Assembly: GCA_023614405.1 (NCBI GenBank)
Contig: CM042685.1
Coordinates: 87,348,684-87,412,683 of the forward strand
Reading direction: 5' to 3'
Source: Avena insularis
Taxonomy: Eukaryota; Streptophyta; Magnoliopsida; Poales; Poaceae
DNA: 64,000 nt
The notes beneath the pieces are model-generated. The model was given only the letters and a program-made list of their open reading frames with translations. It made no database searches and was not told the DNA's origin. Position numbers and translations under genes: made by a program. Of the stretch, positions 20,849 through 30,365 are shown piece by piece (the first letter of the stretch is position 1; the number at the start of each line of letters is the position of its first letter).

Positions 20849-21745
20849 TTGGTGGTCTGTTATTGCCTTGCTTGGTCATGCTTTCTATCAATGGACGGTT
20901 TCTTTGAAACTAGTTCTTATTGGCAAGGTGGGTTCACGGAAGAAGAAAAGTATTATTATAAGGAGCACCGTTTGTCACAAAAAGGGAAACACTTATGGGA
21001 ACAAATTGATAACTTGAATACTATTGCTAGAGAGGTGTGCTCTACTTATAATGTTACTTATTGCTTTGATAAAGCTTGTTGTTGCAGGAGGTATAAACAC
21101 CTACCCTTTCAATGTGAGTATAATGATAATGTTACCATATCTTCTTATGTTAAAGGAAATTATGATTTTGATGATGTGGAACAAATTGAAGAATTTATTG
21201 CCTTCAAGGGTGCATTTGAAATTGCCAGTTTGCTTGAAAATACTGATGATGCACCTTATAAACATGAGGATTTTGAGATACATAAATTTTTCTTTGATAA
21301 TTACAGGGAAGAAAATAGCTATATTCTTGAATATTTTAATAGGTGTTTTCCACAAATGGAAGAGACTAATGGCTTGTAGGAGCCTATGGAAGAACAAATT
21401 GTTGAAAGCTCATTAGATGAAAAGGAGGGGGAGAGTGATGAACAAAAGGAGGAAGAATGGATTATCTACCCATGCCTACCTTCTAATGAGAGTAACTCTT
21501 TATCCCTTATATTATTTGATTGTCCCCCATGCTTACCAAAGGAGGATGAATATTATGTTCTTGTGGATCCTTTTGAAATATCTACTTTGGATAAAACCTG
21601 TGGAGGTTTTAATCCCACTGTTTTTGAGTTTGATAGAAATTATGAGTTTGTAGACCATGAAAATCATGCCTTATGTGATAGTTATATTGTTGAGTTTATT
21701 CATGAGGCTACTGAAAATTATTATGAGAGAGAAAAATATATTTGA
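20849..21745 (+). pseudogene. Acidic ORF of the non-autonomous Athila-like element, one in-frame stop
   Basis: Two ORFs (20849-21379 and 21386-21745) are in the same frame and separated only by a TAG at 21377-21379, giving a single reading of about 299 codons. The likelier start is the second Met, at 20891 (MDGFFETSSYWQGG). The predicted protein is rich in Asp, Glu, Tyr and Phe, has a Cys cluster (CFDKACCCRRYK) and ends with IVEFIHEATENYYERE. That last motif recurs in the inverted fragment at 34516-35121 (NFIRDATESYYERG), so the protein family is shared by related elements. It has no pol-like domain. It could be a highly diverged structural protein or a factor used in trans; function is unknown. 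Confidence 0.7.
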
Positions 21746-24616
21746 AGAAGTTTTCATGGTACTGAAACACCTCTCTACATGCTGAAAATTATGAAGTTAC
21801 TCTTGTTTTCTCTTCCTATGCATGTCACTTTGTTCTTTGTGAATTTATTTGCATACTAGATTACTATGCATAGGAAGTGGGTTAGACTTAAATGTATTTT
21901 GAATTGGCTTCTTGATGCTCTCTTTGACTTCAATTCATAATTCTTACGTGAGCATCTTCTCAAGCTATCATGCCTAACTTAAAGGCGTTAAAAAAGTACT
22001 TGTTGGTAGATAACCCATGAGTTTCCTTGAGTCTTGGAAGTTATTACTTCAGTAATGACCTCTCCTTATCATTTTTATTTGCTTTTTTTGCCAAGAATAA
22101 CCTCTAATGAGAGGGAAGTAACATTTGGGGAGTTGCTGTCCGGAAACAGAATTATGTCCTCCACCAAAAAAAATCGTGAGGAGGTTCTGTAACTCGGATT
22201 AAACTCAAAATGTAAGAATAAATCCCCCAGTATGTTAGATAACTTTCGTTAGTTCAACATTTTTTCATTTGAGCAACAGAACATGTTCGAAAAAATCGGT
22301 TTCTACCTGCGGGTCTGTTTTGACAGATTTCTGCCATTATTTGCATTTGCTTCTTATTGATTTTTTCAGTTCTCTTCAGGTAAATTGAGATTTTTGAAGG
22401 AGTTACTACAGTAGCTTGTGTTTTTAGTGAAAATCCTTGCTGTTCCAAAGCTTTGCCAGTGGTCTAATATCTTTTGAATACACTAATGTTGCTAATGAAG
22501 ATTGTGTGAAGTTTTGTATGAAGGAAAAATTTCATGTGTAGAGGAAGAATGATGCAATGAGATGAAGAATGGAAAAAAGCTCAAGCTTGGGGATGCCACC
22601 ATGGTGTCACCCCAAGAAATATCCAAGAGGTACAAGTGTCAAAGCTTGGGGATGCCCAAGGCATCCCCTTCTTCATCAATAAAAAGCGTAGGTCTATCTA
22701 GACACTTTGTTTTTATTGTTTCATGCACAGTTGTGTTATTCTTGGAGCGTCTTAGTTTTCGTTTGCTTTCCTTAGTTTGTTTAGTTTGCTTAGTAGTTGG
22801 ACCCCTGCTCTCGCTGTGTTGTTTTGCAAATAAGTTTGCTTGGTGTTTTAAAAGGAGTAGTAAGTTCTTGCTTGAAGTGCAAGAGGAGCTTGTATTGACT
22901 GTGACTTAGACTTTAGCATGACATGCTAGGTGTTTTTTTGACCTTTTGCTTAGTGATTATTGCTGTAGCATGTCTTGTTCCAAACAATTGGGATTGCTTA
23001 GTGTGCCTTGAAGAAATTATGCGTTGTTTTAGCATGCAAAAGCATAGTATTGTGGTATTCTCCTTTGATGCTTTGCTTGGGTTGACTTGGCACATGCTCA
23101 CACCATGTTATGACTTTGACAAGTCACCATTAGCCTCTATGATCATTTAGTCCTTGACTTGTAGTACCACTCTTTGCTTTGATTAGTATGCTTTGTTGCA
23201 CTGCATGATTATGGCCATTATTGCTCTCTTAGTTGGTTGCTCCTAGTCTTTTGCTAGCCTCCACTTGTATGAGTAAGTTCTACTCATGCCTCCAACTCCC
23301 AAGAAACCAAGTTATTCCAAAGTGTCCACTATAAAACTCCTATGCATGGTGTGTTACACCATTCCAAGTATATTCTTGTTTTCAACTATCTTCCAATTAA
23401 AAACTATTTTGTTATGTGAGAACTTAGTGATTAAAGCCCTCATGAACTTGATGGCACACTTTATTCTTTGCCCCTAAATAAACTTGAACCATTGTGACAA
23501 CTTTGTTGTATATGCTTGCACTTATAAGTTGGAGTTAGCAGAACCGTGTTGTCCCGGGGAACGTTTTCAACATTGCACTTGTACCTTGTTGTACTCAGTT
23601 GATATCATGTTCTTTTGTCTATGGATGTCACCAGTTTGAAATAAAGAGGGAACTTGTAAGTCCATGGAGTTTGTATCCTGTGTTAGAGAAACGCCTGGGC
23701 CGCTAGCCTAAGCCATGCCTAATCATGGTGGAAACTTGCAGCATCAACATAGTGACATCTATCAAGCATCCTTCTTATAAAGAAAGAGACACATTGAGAA
23801 AAGAGGAAAGAGAGAAAAAATCACCATATTCCCACGGTACATAAGAAGATTGCTGAGATGCTCATTGTTTGCTTGCCTTGTCGTTTTGGTTTAAGGGAAA
23901 GCTCCTGTACCATGTGCAAGGGGTACCCCATTGGCGGTTCTAATGATATGCAAATACTTACAGTGACAAGAACTTACCTAGACCCAAAGTTGAGTATGCA
24001 TGAGGTGTGGCCCTCGTATTCAAGGGACTAGAGATTGCCAACTTATACTTCGTCAAGTATATACTTCGTCAAGCGGAAATGAGGGCTGAAAGCTAACAAG
24101 TACTATAATTAATCCCTGCTTCCTTTACAAAAAGGCCTTTTTTCCACCATTATTGAGTCCCCACCTTCTACCTTTAGGCACCATTAAGAGAGCATAGTTG
24201 TCATTCTGTGTGTAGTGTTCAAAGCTTATTAGTTGAAGCATATTGTGTTATTACTTGCTCCTGTGCTACTTGTTTCTAGTCACCCTTGTGAACTTTGTAG
24301 GTGTCCTATGCATCTATTTGCTACTCTATAAGGGACAAGCTGATTGCCACTATGCTATGTTTTCTGCATGTGAAACAAACAAATGTTTTTCAATGCATGT
24401 TATTCATGATCCATGTTTGTAGCCTTTCATGTTGCATGCATAGTTACTATGTCCTATTGTTAGAACTCCATCTTTCATGCACATGTTTAGAGTTTTTTGA
24501 TCCCAGCTTTCAATGCTTGCAAATGGTTGGATCTTTATTGTGAGGGTGCATGTCACCTAAAAAATTATTCTGTTTATCACTTACCTACTCGAGGACAGTG
24601 AGTTAAGCTTAGATCT
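21746..24616 (+). other. Non-coding internal region of the Athila-like element
   Basis: No ORF above background in 2.9 kb, and no trace of protease, RT or integrase. A short block near 22576-22675 (cttggggatgc repeated around a caccccaagaaat stretch) reappears inverted at 33690-33800, and 22090-22120 (aataacctctaatgagag) reappears inverted near 34260. These matches mark the region as shared Athila-type filler sequence. The stretch before the 3' LTR (gagttaagcttagatct) is a decayed polypurine tract. Confidence 0.75.
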
Positions 24617-26165
24617 TGATACGTTGGAAACGTATCTATAATTTTTGATGCTCCATGCTTGTTTAGTATCTAATTTTCTTTACTTGTCCACACTTTGAGG
24701 TGTTTTTTACATGTTTTCTGGTACTAAACTATTAACAAGTTGCAACAGTGCCATATGCCAGTTTTCTGTTTTTTTGGTTTTAGAAAAGTTAGTAAAGAAA
24801 TATTCTCGGAATTGGACGGGACAAAGGACAAAGTCAATTACTTTCCGTGGGGAACAAGAAGTCTAGAGGAGAGCCGGAGGGGCCGTCCAGAGGGGCCAGA
24901 CCCACCCCAGGTGCGAGTGGGCCCCATCCCGCGCCTGGCTAGGGTTGGTGGTCCTGGCCGCCGCCTCAGCCTCCCCCTTCGCCTATAAAAAGCCCCCGAT
25001 GCAGAAACCCTAAGTACCCGATCAAAAATCCACGAAGCCGTCTGTAGCCGCTGCCACCATCGTCCCTAGATCGGGGGGATCTGAAGTTCTTCTCGGAACC
25101 CTGCCAGAGGGGAGATCATCCTAGAGGCCTTCTCTCCGGTATGATGCGTGAGTAGTTCCACCTTGGACTATGGGTCCATGTAGTAGCTAAATGGTTGTAT
25201 CTCCTCCTTTGTGCTTTCATGTATAGATCTTGTGAGCTTCGTTCATGATCAAGATCTAATCTATTTGTAATCATGCATGTTGTGTTTACGGGGATCCGAT
25301 GGATATTGAGATTATTATGTTGGTTTGATTAATGATTTTGTCTTTATGATTCTATCATCTCTGTGTTGTTTGTGATCTTCCATGCTCTCCATTGTTAGTA
25401 GCTATCTTGGCCAAGTAGTTGCTACTGACTCCAAGAGGGGGTATTTATGCTCGATAGTGGGTTCATGCCTCTAGTTTCCAAGGGAAGTGACAATAATCTC
25501 TTCGGTTGTAGATGTGTTGTTGCTACTAGGGAGAAAACAACGGTCTCTTGTTCATGGAGCATGTGGACTGTCTACCTTACACACTTTGCTTAAAGCAGTT
25601 GTCTGTTGCTTGCAACTTAATACTGGAGGGGGTTCAGATGATAACCTAAAGGTGGACTTCTAGTCGTAGCTGTAGTTGGATGGCGGTCTATGTATCTTAT
25701 TGTATTGCCCAATCAACCTCATAGGATCTTTCTGACTAGTAATTGCATTGTTATTCCTTGCTCAGTTCCTGTCAATTGCCCTGCTGTAATTTGTTTACCC
25801 TTCATGCCATGTTGTTTATCTAAGGGGAGCACCTCTAGTGAACTATGGACCCAGGTCCAATCTTTACCATTGATACATCCTCCACTGTTACTTGTTTACT
25901 TGCTGCAAACCACCATTACCTTCCACACCATACGTTTAATCCTTTTTTACAGCAAACCGGTGAGCTTGACAACCTCACTGATTCGTTGGGACAAAGTCTT
26001 GAGTTTGTATTGTGCAGGTCTCCACGTTGTTTTCAACACCTGTGTGACGTTTCCTTCCTCCTTCTGATTCGATAACCTCGGTTTCAACTGAGGGAAAACT
26101 TGCTGCTGTGCTCTTCACACCCTGCACTTGGGGTTACCAACAAAGTGCGATGTCGAGCACCATCA
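24617..26165 (+). repeat. 3' LTR of the non-autonomous Athila-like element
   Basis: It pairs with 19117-20644. A TATA box (tataaaaa) is at 24984-24991. The last 506 bases are present again at 56255-56760, where they follow Tat copy 2. Confidence 0.88.
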
Positions 26166-26706
26166 CTTATGCATCAAGATACTCATTTTTGGAAAACTCT
26201 CAAAACCTTCACCACTTGGCATACCCGAGCTCACCCATGTCACCACAACGCGGACACGCTGCTAGAAGCCGTGCCACCCTCGCCCATGATGTCTAGGACA
26301 TAGTCGTGACCTCACCGCCATCGCCTGTGTATGCGCCGACCAACGATATCCCATGGAGATGCCAGCACAGCCGCACCCATTTAACACTCGACCATGCCGA
26401 TCGCCGCGCTAGAGCACTGAGCAATCCCGCGTGACCAAGCCGTGCCTCGCTGTTCCCTTGCGCCAACCTGTTTGCCGCGACGCCAGCAATCTCCCAGACA
26501 TGCCCGTTTGACCCCACGCGCTCCGTGACCACCGTACGCCGTGACGAAAGCCCTTGGTACCGATGCAGAGCAGGGACCTTCCCGACCGACTGAGACCGTG
26601 CCTTGTTGTGCCACTGTGCTTATGGCGACCACCCTAAAGCCCTTCGCCGACCTACACCCTCAGCCATGCCGATAGCTTCATGTAACGATGTCTCCAATGA
26701 GCCAGA
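26166..26706 (+). mobile_element. Tekay 3' LTR, second piece
   Basis: This is the GC-rich U3 part of the LTR between the Athila-like insertion and CACTA2, matching 190-1000 of the left LTR in composition and local order and matching 56761-57301 closely. ORFs here (26108-26632) lie in GC-rich U3 and show no domain. Confidence 0.8.
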
Positions 26707-27819
26707 CACTATTAGGAAAATGCTTATAGGTAAACTTAGTACTAGTGGCCCACAGCTAAAATGATGGGTCACTTAAATATACTAGTGATGCACCCCGTAA
26801 GGGTGCCCCACTAGTATTCGAATACTAGTGGCCCACACATAACTTGATGCATCACTTATATATTGTATTGGACATCCCCACTTATAAGTCGGGCATCCTA
26901 TAAGGGTGCCTCACTAGCATTGTACTAGTGAGGCCCCTTACAGGGTGCGCCACTTATAGGTAGGGGTGGCCGACTCGTGGTAAGTGGTAGTCTAGTAGTG
27001 GCGCACCACATACTGGTGCCTCACTAGTATTCATATACTAGTGAGGCACCCCATGTGGTCCCTCACTACTAACCTGGCAATACTTTTAAGCACATGGATG
27101 AAGCCACCTACCACCCTATTTTACCCTCCTCTTTCTCCTCCCCCAAAAAGTAGATCTGGAGGTGGATCTCTTTCTTCCCACCTCATTTCTTCCATTTTTC
27201 ACCATTATAGCTTGTGCAACTCACTTTGGTTCATACATATGTAAGTGAAACCTCTTTTCCAACTCCTAAATCTACTCGAACTCCTAGTCCTAGCTTGTTT
27301 CTTGCATGGTTTCATACATACGCTTTCTTGTTATACCTATTTTTGTTTGAAGTATATGTAAGTGAAGGTTCTCCCTACACTACGCTGATCAAGAAAAATA
27401 CACCACAACGCTACCTAAAAGAGGTCTTCCGTTCAAGAGAAGAACACCAGACGCTAGTACGCTTCGAATCACTATGTGTCATATGCCTGGACATGCAAAA
27501 TTTGTACCGTATATGGATGGGTGGATGAAATTATTAATCAACCTATTCTTATTTTGTAATGAACATGCAAAATTTATAATGGATGGATAAAATTATTAAT
27601 CAACTTGTTTTTATTTCGTAATTTTTATTTTATGGTTTTTAACAATATTTTGACATCTAGAATATTAAAACTATGTTTTAGACTCCTAGTTTATATTATA
27701 TTTGGATAATGTCTATATATTTAAAAATATACTTTCTAAAATATTAAAACTCTGTTTTAGACTCCTAGTTTATATTATATTTAGATAATGTCTATACATT
27801 TAAAATGTACTTTAAAAAA

Positions 27820-27895
27820 ATTTGCCACAAGGAATCGAACCTAAGTTGCCAACTTACTAAAACAAATGGACAACCCCTAGACTACGTGTAGAAAT
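27820..27895 (-). other. tRNA-like module with pol III A and B boxes
   Basis: On the minus strand an A-box match TAGTCTAGGGG (27874-27884) is followed about 42 bases later by a canonical B box GGTTCGATTCC (27831-27841). In the second copy of CACTA2 the boxes are at 58472-58482 (TAGTCTAGTGG, closer to consensus) and 58429-58439 (one change). The acceptor stem and D stem do not pair, so this is not a working tRNA; it looks like a tRNA-derived relic, perhaps of a SINE. Confidence 0.4.
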
Positions 27896-28019
27896 TGAAT
27901 AAAAATAAATCCCCCTTAGCCTTTTTGTCTTAATACCCCTCCTTCATATGCCACTTATAATCTATCCCAACAGTTAAGTGCAACGCCTATTCTTTTGTTT
28001 TCTTCGATTTCTTCGCTGG

Positions 28020-28430
28020 TCAACTGCTACTTGTCCACTGCTCGAAGCCGCCGCCGTCTGTCGATGTCCATTGCTTGAAGCCGCCGTCGCCTCCGTTCCC
28101 ACCTGCTGCCGCGAGCACCGTCGAGGTGAGCGCCACTCCCCTCCCCATCTCCATTCTGCTCTCCCCAATCTCACAGCGCCATGGTCCCCCGCCCCTTTCT
28201 TCTTTCTTAGATCGATCCAGCCGCACCCGAAGACCACCACGCTGCTCTTCGCCTCGCTCCGTTGTCGTCGATGCGCCGTGGATCCCGAGCCGCCCGTGGA
28301 GGAGCCCGTGGAGGTGCGGCCCGTGCAGGTGCCGCCCATGGAAGAGCGCGCCGGAGGAGCCGCCCGTGCAGCCGCCGTCCGCGACCGCGTCGTCCTCCGC
28401 CCTCTTCTGCCTCGGAGGTGAGCCCTTCCT
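28020..28430 (+). other. GC-rich exon-like block captured in CACTA2
   Basis: This block is far more GC-rich than its AT-rich surroundings. It shows plausible splice sites: donors gtgagc near 28125 and 28419 and an acceptor ttcttag near 28210. Copy 2 of the element differs by an in-frame loss of 12 bases (repeat of gaggagcccgtg). One open frame gives a Pro/Val/Arg-rich peptide, but several other frames are open too because of composition. It may be a captured gene fragment or an untranslated first exon of the element's own gene. No product can be named. Confidence 0.35.
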
Positions 28431-29664
28431 CCACTCCTCGTCTCCACTCCCCTCCGTCGGCTGTTGACAGACCTGACCTGCTGGTCGCAACTATGCAACA
28501 TCAGCCGCTGCTGTTCGACAAGATGGCCGTGTTCGCCATCAGTGCCAGCACTGCTCCGCTGGGTGCCACAACGACTCTCTCGTGTTCCTGTGTTCTAGTT
28601 AAGCAGGAGGTAGCCTGAGACTTTATTTACGGACGCAAATTTATCAATGATTGTACACAGCCACTAATTGTGTTGTTCATACTGAATTGTGTGGTTAAAT
28701 ACAAGGTCACATTAGTACTGCCTCAACCATAAATTAGTTGACCGATGCTACCACTTGGTCGTTGTTCAAACATAGTATATCTGAAATTATAAATCAGACA
28801 AAAATTAAGGTGGTCCAACATCAGCATCTACATATGAATCAGTCAAACTTAGTATATCTGAAATTCTGAAATGTTTGACCGATGCCTCATCCATTTAAAT
28901 TACCGGCCCAAAATCAGGATATACACGATCTTTAAGCTAGTCTAACTTTTCTATTCCACTCATATTTCACAGCACGAATTAAGACCTACTATATGCCCAT
29001 GAGTTGCCATGGTACCATATATGCACAATATAACTTGCAGATTAAAAAAACATATGCACAATATAAGAATCAGTCAAAACTTTTATTCAGCTCCATACTT
29101 GTATATCGGACATCTTATTCAATTTTGACATAAAGATGTGGCTCATGCTCTGAATCTTCCTAATTTTCATACTCTGGTTTGCCTTGAACTAAAATCATTA
29201 GTTTTGTTTTGGTAGAATAGCTTCCGGTATTGATTTGTCTTGAACAAATTAAAAGTATTTTTGAAACTTATCCATTCTTATCATGTACAGGATTAGGACA
29301 GGTCCATCTATTTATGTTTTATTACTAAAGTAGAAATTATACAATCTCATACATATGTACATCAGCTGATATATGTGTATATACAGAAGCTGTTCAGCAA
29401 CCAGCGAAATTGATATGTTTGATACTGATATGTATGTATTTACATCAACGCATTTTTCTGCATAATTATCTAGTGCTGGCGCACTTTTTTTGTGGCTGTG
29501 TAGCTGTGTGAAGATCTGGTTCTGCCTGTAGGATTTTCTCTGTGCAGAGAATTTATTTGAGTTGCCCCTTTTTATGAGGTTTACATCTTTCTTCACCCAT
29601 CATTTGATTATCATGTCAAAAAGCTTGCTTTCATTTGCCTAATACTATCTATCTTGTTACAGAG

Positions 29665-29778
29665 ATGAAGAAGTGTTATGTCGTGTACATCAACGATGTT
29701 CTAGGAGTGTATGAAGAGTGGGGAAAACTGTCTGAAGAAAGTGAACAAGTTCCCATGAAACAACCACAAATACTATAA
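29665..29778 (+). pseudogene. CACTA2 small ORF with RNase H1 N-terminal (Cauli_VI-like) domain, copy 1
   Basis: It starts at an ATG four bases after a probable acceptor (ttgttacag). The first residues MKKCYVVYINDVLGVYEEW match the start of the RNase H1 N-terminal domain (Cauli_VI), a small RNA-DNA hybrid-binding fold that usually begins with a W/CYVVY strand followed by PGVY. One extra g after the Trp codon shifts the frame and ends the ORF at 29776-29778. Copy 2 at 60252 lacks that shift. About 39 bases that encode a hydrophobic tail in copy 2 are missing here near 29838. Confidence 0.6.
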
Positions 29779-30365
29779 GAGTAGAGAGGTGCAAGCTAAG
29801 TGGAGAAACCACCCGAGGAAATGGAATCGGAACCAGATGAAGACCTTCGATGGTGGTTTAGATGACTACCTCCATTGAGGTGAACATGCTAGCTACTCGA
29901 TCGTACATGCACCTGTAATAATTTGACACTTGTCTCCATTTCAAATTCTAAGTAATGTGTTGAACTACAATTGTCTTGGTCTTATCATTGTTTAGGTCAA
30001 GTACAATATGTGATCAGTTTATGTCGGTATGCATACTGTATAATGTACTGTATTTGAATCATATAACTGTGTATAAATATATGTACAATGTATTTAATTT
30101 TTTTCCCAAATATAGTAGTGTCCCATCATTTTTTCTACTATTGACTCACCTGTATAAGTGGCGCACCAAACCTAGTTGGTGCGCCACTAGTATCCATTAC
30201 TAGTGAGGCACCATGGGGGTGAGCCACTAGTATATATTACTAGTGAGGAACCACCGGGTGTGCCGCTAGTAAAGTTTACTAGTGGCGCCTTGCTAGTGGG
30301 GCACCACTATAGGGCCACTAATATCCAAATTTGGTACCTCACTAGTAGGGTATTTCCTAGTGGTG

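Larger units (their letters stand above)
19117..26165 (+). mobile_element. Non-autonomous Athila-like LTR retrotransposon (7.05 kb)
   Basis: Two LTRs (19117-20644 and 24617-26165) begin with tgttacgttggaaacg or tgatacgttggaaacg and end with gagcaccatca. The flanking 5-mers tttat (19112-19116) and cttat (26166-26170) are a near-perfect target-site duplication, and the LTR of the host Tekay element is continuous across it. A tRNA-Asp-type primer-binding site follows the 5' LTR. The internal region encodes one acidic ORF but no protease, RT or integrase, so it must depend on another element. LTR-to-LTR difference is about 5% in the part compared by eye. Confidence 0.9.
26707..30365 (+). mobile_element. 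Non-autonomous CACTA transposon (CACTA2), copy 1
   Basis: The terminal inverted repeats read CACTATTAGGAAA on the left and, on the complement of the right, CACCACTAGGAAA, each one change from the Caspar-type CACTACTAGGAAA. The flanking 3-mers aga and cga approximate a 3-bp target duplication. Both ends carry many subterminal repeats around actagtggcgcacc and ccactagtattcgaatactagtgg. There is no transposase. A small 3' gene with an RNase H1-N-like domain starts at 29665, and a GC-rich exon-like block lies at 28020-28430. It is inserted just upstream of the TATA box of the Tekay LTR. Confidence 0.85.

Noticed and set aside
26293..26632. ORFs in the GC-rich part of the Tekay LTR, repeated at 56888-57367
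   Set aside because: Their recurrence is due to the segmental duplication. The frames have different ends in the two copies and no domain.
27041..27528. Possible 5' exons of CACTA2 with ORFs of 67 and 104 codons
   Set aside because: Copy 2 has changed lengths and no matching domain; more likely leader sequence of the element.
27820..27895. A true tRNA gene on the minus strand
   Set aside because: A and B boxes match, but the acceptor and D stems do not pair, so it cannot fold as a tRNA.
27974..28618. Arg/Pro-rich ORFs on both strands in CACTA2
   Set aside because: Up to five frames are open at once, which signals base composition and not coding. I kept only a cautious exon-like feature.
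30362..30365. Alternative CACTA2 right end at 30362 (tagtg)
   Set aside because: This end keeps an exact CACTA but aligns worse with the left TIR (13-base match is better with the end at 30365) and gives no target duplication.
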